A stretch of DNA of 64,000 bases from Deinococcales bacterium (lineage in GTDB: Bacteria > Deinococcota > Deinococci > Deinococcales > JAAFIG01), in the NCBI GenBank assembly GCA_025352125.1, contig JANXTZ010000019.1:1-64000 (forward strand). The letters run 5' to 3'. Below, piece by piece: positions 51,460 through 59,713 of this stretch; position 1 is the stretch's first letter, and each line of letters opens with the position of its first letter. The position numbers and the translations under genes were made by a program. The notes under the pieces are model-generated. The model had not been told where the DNA came from, made no database searches, and saw only the letters and a list, made by a program, of their open reading frames with translations.

Positions 51460-52248
51460 ATGCTGAGTTTGCGTGTTGCTCACGCTTACGACCGAAACCG
51501 TTATCACCCACCCGAGGTGTCCGGCAAAATCGCTACAGCCATCGTAGAACCCGTGGAACGCGCTTTTAAGGAACCCAGTTTTCTCGAGGTTGGTTCTGGT
51601 ACGGGTCGGATCGGAATGCCAATTGTTGCCAGAGGGCATTCGTTTACGGGTGTGGACGTTGACCCCGAAATGATGCAGCTCTTTCGCGCCAAATTTGCGG
51701 GCGTCTCAAGGCGCACCAAACTGGTCGAAGCCGACGTTCAAGATTTACCCTTCGAGAACTCGAGCTTTCATGCGGTCATAGCCGTTCATATCTGGCATTT
51801 GATTCCAGAACTCGAGCGTGCCGTCAGCGAAGCCACGCGGGTCATCAAACCAGGTGGTTTTTTGTTTGAAGGTTGGGACGCGCCAAACACCATCAGTGCC
51901 GAGCGCGAAATTCAGGACGCCTGGTGCGAAGCCCTAAAACAACGCGGTCATATCGTGCAACGCGGCGCTCACACCTTCGCCCTCGAGCAAAGCCGCAAAA
52001 TGCTCGCAGACCGTGGTTTCTCGAGCCATCAAGCCGTCATTGCCAACTGGGAGGTCGCCCACACCCCGCTCGAAGTGGTCGAAGCCCTCGCCGAAGGGCT
52101 TTTTTCTTTCGCCCGAACCGTGCCACTCGAGCTTCGTTATGCCGCCGCGCGGGACATCAAACCGTGGTTGCTGACGCGGTTTAAAGACCCTGAAACGCCA
52201 ATCAAAACGCCGTGGTCGTTTAATTTACGAACAACGCATTTGGCGTAA
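51460..52248 (+). CDS. Class I SAM-dependent methyltransferase (UbiE-like)
   Basis: A 262-residue methyltransferase: FLEVGSGTGRIGMPIVARGH is motif I, TGVDVDPEMMQLFRA the acidic loop, EADVQDLPFENSSFHAVIAV motif II and IKPGGFLFEGWD motif III. ATG 51460 follows GGAGG at 13 bases. Substrate unknown; the fold resembles ubiquinone/menaquinone and small-molecule methylases. It is monocistronic, ending in a terminator built from CTCGAG. Confidence 0.88.
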   Translation: MLSLRVAHAYDRNRYHPPEVSGKIATAIVEPVERAFKEPSFLEVGSGTGRIGMPIVARGHSFTGVDVDPEMMQLFRAKFAGVSRRTKLVEADVQDLPFENSSFHAVIAVHIWHLIPELERAVSEATRVIKPGGFLFEGWDAPNTISAEREIQDAWCEALKQRGHIVQRGAHTFALEQSRKMLADRGFSSHQAVIANWEVAHTPLEVVEALAEGLFSFARTVPLELRYAAARDIKPWLLTRFKDPETPIKTPWSFNLRTTHLA

Positions 52249-52272
52249 GACAATTGGCGATTCAGAAAATCG

Positions 52273-52309
52273 AGAGGCTCGAGCGTTTCAACACTCGAGC
52301 CTCTGTTTG
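52273..52309 (+). terminator. Terminator with CTCGAG in both stem arms
   Basis: AGAGGCTCGAG (52273-52283) and CTCGAGCCTCT (52294-52304) pair perfectly over a ten-base loop, followed by GTTTGT. Confidence 0.75.
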
Positions 52310-52346
52310 TCGCACAGCCACGCGCCACTAGGCTATGCTGAGCGAA

Positions 52347-52838
52347 ATGAGACTCTCAAATACCGATATTTACGCGTTCAAGGCGCTGGCATTCTTGGGC
52401 GCATTGCCTGCTGGCAACATCGCGCACGGCGAAGAGATTGCCAGAGCCACCGGCGTTCCCAAACCGTACCTGGTGCGCCTTCTGGCTTCACTCTCGAGCC
52501 AGGGAATTGTCACGGGGCGCAAGGGTGCGGGCGGCGGGTACTCTCTGGCGAAAGCCCCCGAGGAGATTCAGTTGACCGATGTGATGCGAGCCATCGACGG
52601 TCCTGTGGCGGCGCTGTCTTGCAGTTCGAGAAACTGGCACAAAGATTGCATCGAGGAAAGTCGCTGTCACGTGCGCAGCCGCGTTTGGATTCGGATTCGG
52701 GATGCGATTCTGGCGGTGCTCGAGGATACCAGCGTGGCAGATTTGGTGACGGACGCCAGGCAGGGTGTGGATTACACGAATTGCCTGGAGCATCTGTTGC
52801 GTCCGATGCCGTTTGGGGCTACGCGAGCCAAAGATTGA
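52347..52838 (+). CDS. Rrf2-family transcriptional regulator
   Basis: A 163-residue winged-helix regulator: [20 protein letters not shown], the recognition segment [20 protein letters not shown], and [20 protein letters not shown]. Three or four Cys ([25 protein letters not shown]) could bind an Fe-S cluster, as in IscR, NsrR or RirA. ATG 52347 is chosen over ATG 52335 because TATGCT, a good -10, ends seven bases before it. It precedes ubiX by about 45 bases. Confidence 0.85.
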   Translation: MRLSNTDIYAFKALAFLGALPAGNIAHGEEIARATGVPKPYLVRLLASLSSQGIVTGRKGAGGGYSLAKAPEEIQLTDVMRAIDGPVAALSCSSRNWHKDCIEESRCHVRSRVWIRIRDAILAVLEDTSVADLVTDARQGVDYTNCLEHLLRPMPFGATRAKD

Positions 52839-52882
52839 TGGCGGCTGCAATTTTTGAATCGAAATCGTGCGAGACTGAACCT

Positions 52883-53476
52883 ATGAATTCTTCCAAACCG
52901 CGTCTGGTGATCGGCATGACTGGCGCGAGTGGCGCTCCGTACACGATTGATCTGCTCGAGACGCTCAAAGATTTACCCATCGAGACGCATCTGGTGATTT
53001 CTGACGGGGCAAAACGCGTGATCGCCGCCGAAATGAATCAATCTTCCAAAGACCTCGAGCGACTGGCGAGTGTGGTTTACGACGACCGCGATGTGGGGGC
53101 AAGCATCGCCAGTGGCAGTTTTATCACGCTTGGCATGGTGATCGTGCCTTGCTCGAGCAGTACACTGGCAAAAATTGCGCACGGCATCGGTGACACGCTG
53201 ACGACCAGGGCGGCGCACGTGCATTTGAAGGAACGCCGCAATTTGGTGCTCGTGCCGAGGGAAGCCCCGTATTCGCGTCCGATGCTCGAGGCGATGCTGA
53301 AGGCGTTTGATGCTGGAGCGAGGATTCTGCCCGCCAGCCCAGGCTTTTACCATGCGCCACAAGAAATCGCAGATTTGTTGGGTTTTGTGACCGCCAGAAT
53401 TCTGGATCAATTTGGCATTGCCAACACCCGCGCCAGGCGTTGGAAGGACAAGCCCGCGCTCGAGGATGCCGATTAA
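52883..53476 (+). CDS. ubiX: Flavin prenyltransferase UbiX
   Basis: A 197-residue UbiX/Pad1 protein: LVIGMTGASGAPYTIDLLET binds FMN, VIVPCSSSTLAKIAHGIGDT and LTTRAAHVHLKERRNLVLVP follow, and PREAPYSRPMLEAMLKAFDA completes the prenyl-phosphate site. It makes prenylated FMN for UbiD-type decarboxylases. No ubiD gene is visible in the window. ATG 52883 fits the family start; the longer open frame upstream overlaps the Rrf2 gene in another frame. Confidence 0.92.
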   Translation: MNSSKPRLVIGMTGASGAPYTIDLLETLKDLPIETHLVISDGAKRVIAAEMNQSSKDLERLASVVYDDRDVGASIASGSFITLGMVIVPCSSSTLAKIAHGIGDTLTTRAAHVHLKERRNLVLVPREAPYSRPMLEAMLKAFDAGARILPASPGFYHAPQEIADLLGFVTARILDQFGIANTRARRWKDKPALEDAD

Positions 53477-53515
53477 CGTTAAACTGCTGAGCGTGATGTT
53501 CAAAGGCACATTTTT

Positions 53516-54184
53516 ATGAGCGCTCGGGTTGCCGCACTCATTCCGGCGGCTGGCAGTGGCGAGCGGCTCGGCATGGGCGCAAAAGCCTTGCTCGAGTTGA
53601 ACGGCATTACGCTTCTCGAGCGGGCGATTCGTTGTCTCGCGCCGCTTTGTGATGAGATGGTGGTCGCACTGCCCAGCGATCAACTTGGCTTTGAACTGCC
53701 AGAAGTCGTGCGCAAAATTGCTGGCGGCACAACCCGTCAAGAAACCGTCAAGCGACTTCTCGAGGCGACCAATGCCGATTTTGTACTGGTGCATGATGCC
53801 GCACGTCCGTTCCTGCCGCTCGAGGTGGCGCACAAGGTCTTAAGTGCCGCCAAAGAGTTCGGGAGCAGCACGGCGGCGCTGCCTGCTGCCGACACGCTGG
53901 TGCTCGAGAAAGATGGGAATTGGGATTTGTTGATTGACCGCAGCAATGTCCGCGCCGTGCAAACCCCGCAAGGGTTCAATCGCATTTTGCTGCTCGAGGC
54001 GCACCTTCAAGCCGTGCAGGAAAACTGGGAAGCCACCGACGACGCGGGATTGGTGGCGCGTTTGGGCAAACCCGTGGCGCTGGTGAACGGCGACCCGAGG
54101 TTGTTCAAAGTCACCAAACCAGGCGATTGGGCGCTGGCACAGGCGTTCGCTCGAGTGTGGGACGCGGAAAATCGGTGGGTGTGA
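53516..54184 (+). CDS. ispD: 2-C-methyl-D-erythritol 4-phosphate cytidylyltransferase
   Basis: A 222-residue IspD of the MEP isoprenoid pathway: ALIPAAGSGERLGMGAKALL is the CTP-binding loop, FVLVHDAARPFLPLEV the catalytic region, VRAVQTPQGFNRILLLEAHL and EATDDAGLVARLGKPVALV complete the family motifs. A short frame (MFKGTFL, 53496) ends in TGA overlapping this ATG. Its own stop overlaps the ispE start (GTGA). Confidence 0.95.
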   Translation: MSARVAALIPAAGSGERLGMGAKALLELNGITLLERAIRCLAPLCDEMVVALPSDQLGFELPEVVRKIAGGTTRQETVKRLLEATNADFVLVHDAARPFLPLEVAHKVLSAAKEFGSSTAALPAADTLVLEKDGNWDLLIDRSNVRAVQTPQGFNRILLLEAHLQAVQENWEATDDAGLVARLGKPVALVNGDPRLFKVTKPGDWALAQAFARVWDAENRWV

Positions 54185-55011
54185 CCGAGTTTGCGCCAGC
54201 CAAAGTCAATTTAGGCTTGGCGGTGCTGGGCAAGCTCGAGTCTGGGTATCATGAACTCGATTCGTTGTTCGTGACGTTTAATGTCGGTGACACGCTGACA
54301 TTTGAAGCTCGAGATGCGGGCATTGAACTCGAGATTGTCGGTTTGGATTTGCCCACAAACCGCGAAAATCTGGTCTACCGTGCGGCAGAAATGTACCTCA
54401 AGAATTTGGGAAATCCTGGCGGCGTAAAAATAATTCTCGAGAAAGTTTTGCCCATCGCGGCTGGTTTGGGCGGTGGCTCGAGCGATGCCGCCGCAACCTT
54501 GCGAGGCATCTCGAGGTTATACCCGTCGGATCAGCACTTGTTTGAACTGGCAAAAAAACTGGGTGCGGACGTGCCGTTTTTGCTGCAAGGCGGCGCGGCA
54601 AGGGTTCAGGGTTTCGGTGAAATTCTCGAGCCTTTAAAGCTTCCAGAAATTCATATTGTTTTGGCAAATCCTGGAGTCGGGATCACCGCACGCGAGGCTT
54701 ACCTGGGCTTGAACGGCAGGTACGGCGCAAAACTCGAGCTTGAAAAAATCATTGCAGCACTTTTCAATCTCGAGATTCCACCATATCGCAACGACCTGGA
54801 AGCGCCTGTTCTCGAGGCGTACCCCATTGTTGGCACGGTCAAAACCGCACTCGAGCAGGCTGGATTGTACGGGGTACTGATGAGCGGCAGTGGTTCAACC
54901 TGTTTCGGGTTGGCAAAAACCGCCTCACGTGCTCGAGAGATTGCGGATCAACTCAAACTCGAGCATCCGAATTGGTGGGTCAGCGCCGCAAGTCATCACG
55001 CAAACGATTGA
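54181..55011 (+). CDS. ispE: 4-diphosphocytidyl-2-C-methyl-D-erythritol kinase
   Basis: A 276-residue GHMP kinase and the next enzyme after IspD in the MEP pathway: FAPAKVNLGLAVLGKLESGY holds the catalytic Lys, KVLPIAAGLGGGSSDAAATL is the phosphate-binding loop with GADVPFLLQGGAARVQG, and GVLMSGSGSTCFGLAKT is the C-terminal motif. GTG 54181 overlaps the ispD stop. The 3' end overlaps a convergent small gene. Confidence 0.95.
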   Translation: MTEFAPAKVNLGLAVLGKLESGYHELDSLFVTFNVGDTLTFEARDAGIELEIVGLDLPTNRENLVYRAAEMYLKNLGNPGGVKIILEKVLPIAAGLGGGSSDAAATLRGISRLYPSDQHLFELAKKLGADVPFLLQGGAARVQGFGEILEPLKLPEIHIVLANPGVGITAREAYLGLNGRYGAKLELEKIIAALFNLEIPPYRNDLEAPVLEAYPIVGTVKTALEQAGLYGVLMSGSGSTCFGLAKTASRAREIADQLKLEHPNWWVSAASHHAND

Positions 55012-55238
55012 AATTCGGCTTTCAGAATTGGCGAAACCACCACCCTCGAGTGACGCTGGTTGCGATTTTCACGGCGCTCCTGATTGTACTGGTCTTCGAT
55101 TTTACGCTCGAGCGTCAGCATGTCAGCCCAATCTTCAAGGGTTTTGACACCCGCCATGACCGCCTCAAATGGTGACTTAAACCGTGTGCCCGCCAAAAAC
55201 TTTTTTGCTGCCCGTTTGTAATATGCGCATCGCCTCAT
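54996..55238 (-). CDS. Small basic protein antisense to the ispE end
   Basis: An 80-residue protein starting MRRCAYYKRAAKKFLAGT, with a perfect GGAGG five bases before ATG 55238. It is very basic at the start and Arg/Gln-rich near the end (QERRENRNQRH), suggesting nucleic acid binding. Its last 16 bases overlap the ispE 3' end on the opposite strand. Unrecognised; the strong ribosome site is the best evidence that it is translated. Confidence 0.62.
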   Translation of the reverse strand: MRRCAYYKRAAKKFLAGTRFKSPFEAVMAGVKTLEDWADMLTLERKIEDQYNQERRENRNQRHSRVVVSPILKAEFQSFA

Positions 55239-55347
55239 AAAATCCTCCTATGTAGTCACAATACGGGTTGCCCCCTGAACCAAGTCTGAACGGTTTTAGG
55301 CTGTGCCAAACGAAGCTTAGACCGCACTCGAGAATTGCAAATCGGGC

Positions 55348-55353
55348 TAGATT
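55348..55353 (+). promoter_or_regulatory. -10 box of a leaderless gene (endonuclease III homologue, 55360)
   Basis: TAGATT ends six bases before ATG 55360, with no Shine-Dalgarno sequence between. Confidence 0.55.
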
Positions 55354-55359
55354 GAGCGT

Positions 55360-56046
55360 ATGACCGAAACCAAACATCGGCTGCTCGAGGTGGCTCAAAA
55401 ACTCTTGGAACGCTATCAGCGACACGCGCCAGCGCAAAAGCAGTCCGATGAAGACCCGATTGAAGGGCTTATTGAAACCATTTTGTCGCAGCAAAACGTT
55501 GGCGTGGTCACGCACCGCATGTACTTGGCGTTGAAGGCGGAATTTCCGACCTGGGACGATGCGCTCAAAGCTGGGCAACCCTGCATTCAAACCGTGCTCG
55601 AGAATGCGGGCGGCGGTCTGGCGAGCGTCAAAGCGAAATACATTTTTCGGGTGCTCGAGAAACTTCAAGCGGATCGTGGAAAGCTGAGCCTCGGGTTTTG
55701 CCGGCAACTTTCCGCGCCCAAAGCCAGGGCTTTTCTCGAGTCACTGCCTGGGGTGGGCGCGAAAACCGCCAGTTGCGTGTTGATGTTCGACCTGGGACTC
55801 GCCGCGATGCCGGTGGACACGCACCTGCACCGAATTGCCAAACGCCTCGAGTTTGTAAGCGCTAACTCGAGCGCCGTGCAAACCGAGGCTTGGTTTGACG
55901 TGCACCTGCCGCGCGGTTGGGCAAAACGTTACGAGTTTCACGTCAACGGTTTTCAGCACGGGCGCGAAACCTGCCGATCACAAAAACCCAAATGTGCCCA
56001 GTGTGTGCTGCTCGAGTTGTGTCCGAGCGGGTTGATGTTTGATTAA
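55360..56046 (+). CDS. Endonuclease III-family DNA glycosylase (HhH-GPD, 4Fe-4S)
   Basis: A 228-residue protein: IEGLIETILSQQNVGVVTHR, the helix-hairpin-helix LESLPGVGAKTASCVLMFDL (catalytic Lys), and AMPVDTHLHRIAKRLEF (catalytic Asp). The C-terminal C-x6-C-x2-C-x5-C (from CRSQKPKCAQCVLLELC) binds a 4Fe-4S cluster. It removes damaged pyrimidines in base-excision repair. Deinococcus species carry several such paralogues. It overlaps the convergent oxidoreductase gene by four bases at the stops. Confidence 0.9.
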   Translation: MTETKHRLLEVAQKLLERYQRHAPAQKQSDEDPIEGLIETILSQQNVGVVTHRMYLALKAEFPTWDDALKAGQPCIQTVLENAGGGLASVKAKYIFRVLEKLQADRGKLSLGFCRQLSAPKARAFLESLPGVGAKTASCVLMFDLGLAAMPVDTHLHRIAKRLEFVSANSSAVQTEAWFDVHLPRGWAKRYEFHVNGFQHGRETCRSQKPKCAQCVLLELCPSGLMFD

Positions 56047-57308
56047 AACTCGAGTTTGGATTTAAATTCCGTCAGGTGAATCACACTGTTCTCGAGCCGC
56101 GCCTGTTCAATCGCAAACGCCAGAATATGGCTGGTCAAGTAACTCGAGATGGGTTCGCGTTTGTGATTGTTGACGGCATCAATAAAGGCTGCGGTCAAAC
56201 CATCATCGCCGCCGCCGTGCCTGCCGCCAGCCGTCGCAGACTCGAGCATTCCGATCAGCTCTCCTCTGCCGCCAAGTCCGTGAGGCTCGAGTTTGATTTC
56301 ATAAAGGCCATCATTGAAAACCGCCCTCAAGCTGGCTTTGGTGCCATCAATCCGAATCGTGCGCCCCTCCTGAGCGGAAAGTCCGTGCATGGTCAGCGTG
56401 CCAGAGCCGCCACCCTCAAAGTTGAACGCCACCACCTGATTGTCCACCACGTCATTGTCCATGCGATAAACGCAACGCCCATAGTTGCTTGTCTCGAGAA
56501 CGCGCCGTCTCACCTTGAGTGAGGGGTCGGCGCTGATGGTGGAGGCGGGCCAGTCGGTGTTGTCGGTCAAGTAGATTTTTGCGGCATGGTAAATACAGGA
56601 ATCTTCGACTGGACAACCATCCAGACAGCGCTCTGGCGAACCTTCTGGGGCATTGCTGACTTTAAAATACTGCAAATTCCCAAAGCTCGAGAGGCTGGCA
56701 ATTTGCTTGCCCGTCAACCAACCCAGAAGATCAAGATCGTGCGAGCATTTTGCCAAAATCATCGGACTCGAGCGCTGCGTGTTGCCCCAGTTGCCGCGCA
56801 CGAACGAGTGCGCCATGTGAAGACTCGAGACGTTCTCACGCCAGGAAACCGTGACGACCTCGCCAAGTTGCCCAGACTGCACGACCTCGCGCACGGTTTG
56901 AAAAAACGGTGTGAAACGCAGCACATAACCGAGCATCACCACTTTTTCGGAATCTCGAGCCGCTTTTGCCACTTTCAGTGTTCCCGCCAAAGTGCTGGCA
57001 ACAGGTTTCTCGAGCATCAGATGAAAACCGGCTTCCAGGGTTTTGATGGCGGCGGTTTCGTGCAGGGCATCGGGCAGACACACGAAAGCCAAGGGCGCAT
57101 GTCCATGCGCCCCTACGATCAAATCTTCCCAACTCGAGAACCGCGCCTCGAGCGGAATCTTGTGCGCGTCGCCAAACCGCGTCAGTTTACTCGGGTCGGC
57201 ATCGGCGACCGCAACAAATTTCAGTTGTTCTGGGTGCTCGAGCGCGAACTTTCCGTACACGTCAAACCCACGGTTTCCCGCACCCAACATGATGGCTTCC
57301 AAAGGCAT
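56043..57308 (-). CDS. Gfo/Idh/MocA-family oxidoreductase
   Basis: A 421-residue NAD(P)-dependent oxidoreductase: AIMLGAGNRGFDVYGKFALE is the dinucleotide-binding start, AVADADPSKLTRFGD follows, LMLEKPVASTLAGTLKVAKA carries the conserved E-K-P, and ILAKCSHDLDLLGWLTGKQI the catalytic H-D region. Four Cys (CLDGCPVEDSCIYH) lie in an insertion. ATG 57308 is the family-like start. Residues about 64-72 (VGAHGHAP) are encoded by a palindromic repeat. Sugar or inositol substrate likely; exact one unknown. Confidence 0.88.
   Translation of the reverse strand: MPLEAIMLGAGNRGFDVYGKFALEHPEQLKFVAVADADPSKLTRFGDAHKIPLEARFSSWEDLIVGAHGHAPLAFVCLPDALHETAAIKTLEAGFHLMLEKPVASTLAGTLKVAKAARDSEKVVMLGYVLRFTPFFQTVREVVQSGQLGEVVTVSWRENVSSLHMAHSFVRGNWGNTQRSSPMILAKCSHDLDLLGWLTGKQIASLSSFGNLQYFKVSNAPEGSPERCLDGCPVEDSCIYHAAKIYLTDNTDWPASTISADPSLKVRRRVLETSNYGRCVYRMDNDVVDNQVVAFNFEGGGSGTLTMHGLSAQEGRTIRIDGTKASLRAVFNDGLYEIKLEPHGLGGRGELIGMLESATAGGRHGGGDDGLTAAFIDAVNNHKREPISSYLTSHILAFAIEQARLENSVIHLTEFKSKLEF
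57091..57117. repeat. GTAGGGGC palindromic repeat inside the oxidoreductase reading frame
   Basis: GGGCGCATG (57093-57101) and CATGCGCCC (57104-57112) form a perfect 9-base-pair stem, right flank CTACG. It is read in frame on the minus strand as VGAHGHAP between two strands of the nucleotide-binding fold. Confidence 0.7.
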
Positions 57309-57332
57309 GGCACGAGCATAACGCAAAAACGC

Positions 57333-57338
57333 TAAACT
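57333..57338 (+). promoter_or_regulatory. -10 box of a leaderless gene (57345)
   Basis: TAAACT ends six bases before ATG 57345. The intervening bases contain the end of a CTCGAG site. Confidence 0.5.
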
Positions 57339-57344
57339 CGAGGC

Positions 57345-57551
57345 ATGATCGAGTGGTCTGAAACCGAATTGGCGCACGGCACGATCTGGCTGGAAACCAA
57401 GGTGGACAATCTTGAAATCTGGCTCGAGTGGAACGACCGCGTGATGGCGTACCGTTTTGGGATTGTCAAAAATGGGAAGCCTGCAAGCAGTTCGCTCGGT
57501 TTTGCGGATTCACTCGAGGCTGCAAAATTGCTCTGCCTCTCGAGCGTTTAG
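57345..57551 (+). CDS. Small hypothetical protein
   Basis: A 68-residue protein, Trp-rich at the start (IEWSETELAHGTIWLETKVD; IWLEWNDRVMAYRFGI) and helical at the end (DSLEAAKLLCLSSV). The predicted leaderless start and CTCGAG use match native genes. It is convergent with the large secreted-protein gene, seven bases away. No family recognised. Confidence 0.6.
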   Translation: MIEWSETELAHGTIWLETKVDNLEIWLEWNDRVMAYRFGIVKNGKPASSSLGFADSLEAAKLLCLSSV

Positions 57552-57558
57552 ACTTGAG

Positions 57559-59517
57559 TTATTTCTTGTCCTTGACCCAGTATTTGCGCCCTGCGATCTG
57601 CATGAAACTTGGGTCTTTGCGTCCGATGGGCAGAAAAATAAATTGTTTGATGATTCGTCCATCGTCATATTTAAATTCGATGGTGTTGCCGTACAGTTTG
57701 TAAGCACCCATGTTGCTGCGCGAGTTGGAACCAGAAACCGACGCGGTCACACTGCCACTTTGCGTTCCAGTGTCGGTTGCTCCAAAAAAGAACCCACCGT
57801 TCGCCTCTCGAGAGAACCGTCCGTCCTTGCGAAGCAGCAAATCCACCGACGAGCTTGAGCCTCCCGTACCGACCATTGCACCCTGCACCACCAGCGATTC
57901 GTATGCAGCGTTCAATTTGATTCCGTCAAGAGGCTCGAGCAGGTCGTACTGATCGCCGTCAATAATCAAACCTGACTTGCCACGTTTCCAAATGACTGGT
58001 TTGTCTAACCCAATTTGAATCGTGTTGCCTTTGACGGTGTAGACCTCGCAGACTGGAAAACCGCTCGGGTAGGTGCGGGTGCAATCGGCATCCATCAACC
58101 CCTCGGTGTCCTCGAGGTCATCCGTGTAAACATAACCGTTTTTCGCAAACAACAGGTATTCGTAACACATGCCACCACATGCCAAATAACCATTAATGGC
58201 AACTTGACTGATGCCGGCAAAATACCGTCCCTCGAGTCCTCCCACGCCTGGGGCGGCAGGAGCTTTGGTCTTGCCAAATTTTAGGTTGGGGCGTGCTGTG
58301 ACCTGACGTGTACATTCGATGTTTGGACTCCTGCCAAAACTGAATTCCTGGCGTCCCAGTTCGTCCTCTTGGTAAAAAGCGCTTTCATCATCCAAACCGC
58401 CCTGAACAAAATCCAGACCCGAGTAATCGTTGCCCAGTTCGCCCGTGATGTTGACCTTGTAACTGCCTTCACCGCCAGCAAAACGATAACGCCGCCCAGC
58501 CAGAATCTCGAGCGTCCCCGCCGATTGCCCAGTGCCGTCAATTTTTAGGCAAGGATACAAGCCTGGTTGCGGGTCTTTGCGTTTAAAACGCAGTTGCTCG
58601 AGTTGTTCATTGCCGCCGCGCTCAAAGCATCTAAGGTCGAGGCTTTGGTCTTCGTTTCCCAGGTCGTACAGCCAGATTTGTGCGCCCTCAAAACGTTTGA
58701 AGTTGTAGAAATGCTTGCGTTTGGATGCCAATCCACCCGTCGTAAAGTACAAGTCGTAACCGTCCATGCGAAATGCGCCGCTCGAGATTGAACTGCCGAT
58801 GCCGACACGGTATTTGCGACCCACCAGAATTTGCAAGGTCAAACTGGGAGCGCCGTATTTCTCGCCGCGAACCTCTGGATAACAATGATATTCGTCGGGA
58901 ATCGGTTCTTTTTTGGGGTCGAGTTTGGTTTTGGCAAAAGCCAGATAGTCAAATACAGGCAACGGCTCGAGCTTGCTGGGGGCTGGATTTGTAGCTGTTG
59001 TCGGGTTTACGGTTTTCCCTGGAACGATGCTCGAGTTTGGAGTTGTGGCAGGATTTGGGTTGATGGTTGCCGGTTTGGTCTGGGCGGCAATCACGGTGTA
59101 CTCGTTGGCGTACAAAGCCTTCAAATTGAAATCGCTGTTCAACGATTTCTCGAGATCACTGCAATCTGCCTCAGGGTCGGTGCTGGATTGCTCGAGTTGG
59201 GCATACAACTCGGCGCGTTTGGCGTCAAGGCTGGCGTCAATTCTTGTCTTTCCATCACCCAGTAATTTGCTGACCAAGGCATCGATATTCGGTAAATCCA
59301 TGCGAACACGCCACGCCTCGAGCACCTGCGCGTTCTGGGTTTTTAAAGTTGGCACGCGTTCATCGCACCATTCTTTGACCAGTTTGGCGGTTGCGCCCGC
59401 CGCATAAATCGTGGTGATGGCGCGAAGGTATTCGGGCGTCAAGGTCTGTCCGAAACCAAAACTGGAGCACAGCAACACGATTGCCGCAAAAGCCTGCCGA
59501 AAATGATTAGAGGTCAT
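57559..59517 (-). CDS. Large secreted protein with repeated beta domains
   Basis: A 652-residue protein with a signal peptide (AFAAIVLLCSSFGFGQT). A helical N-terminal part (about 25-135) is followed by a Pro/Thr/Asn linker, then two tandem units containing LQILVGRKYRVGIGSS and LEILAGRRYRFAGGEG, each with an YPC/YHC-type start. The C-terminal part has more beta sheets and four Cys near residues 470-510. The extreme C-terminus repeats the motif (QIAGRKYWVKDKK). ATG 59517 has CATAAT seven bases upstream. Function unknown; surface or matrix role inferred from export. Confidence 0.72.
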   Translation of the reverse strand: MTSNHFRQAFAAIVLLCSSFGFGQTLTPEYLRAITTIYAAGATAKLVKEWCDERVPTLKTQNAQVLEAWRVRMDLPNIDALVSKLLGDGKTRIDASLDAKRAELYAQLEQSSTDPEADCSDLEKSLNSDFNLKALYANEYTVIAAQTKPATINPNPATTPNSSIVPGKTVNPTTATNPAPSKLEPLPVFDYLAFAKTKLDPKKEPIPDEYHCYPEVRGEKYGAPSLTLQILVGRKYRVGIGSSISSGAFRMDGYDLYFTTGGLASKRKHFYNFKRFEGAQIWLYDLGNEDQSLDLRCFERGGNEQLEQLRFKRKDPQPGLYPCLKIDGTGQSAGTLEILAGRRYRFAGGEGSYKVNITGELGNDYSGLDFVQGGLDDESAFYQEDELGRQEFSFGRSPNIECTRQVTARPNLKFGKTKAPAAPGVGGLEGRYFAGISQVAINGYLACGGMCYEYLLFAKNGYVYTDDLEDTEGLMDADCTRTYPSGFPVCEVYTVKGNTIQIGLDKPVIWKRGKSGLIIDGDQYDLLEPLDGIKLNAAYESLVVQGAMVGTGGSSSSVDLLLRKDGRFSREANGGFFFGATDTGTQSGSVTASVSGSNSRSNMGAYKLYGNTIEFKYDDGRIIKQFIFLPIGRKDPSFMQIAGRKYWVKDKK

Positions 59518-59524
59518 GGATTGT

Positions 59525-59530
59525 ATTATG
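59525..59530 (-). promoter_or_regulatory. -10 box of a probably leaderless gene (59517)
   Basis: CATAAT on the minus strand ends seven bases before ATG 59517, with TTGACACTCGAG just upstream. Bases 59531-59713 hold no convincing gene. Confidence 0.45.
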
Positions 59531-59713
59531 ACCTCGAGTGTCAAAACCAGATGAGTTGCAATGTAGTGCAGACAGTATTCTTTGCTGACCCCGAACGCAA
59601 GCTCGAGTCAAAAAAATGGGTCAGGGTTTGCAGTTTGAACTTGTTGAGCTTCGGCATGTTAACCACAACTCGAATCTCATTTTTAGCGTGAGATACCAAA
59701 GAAACTGCTGTAC

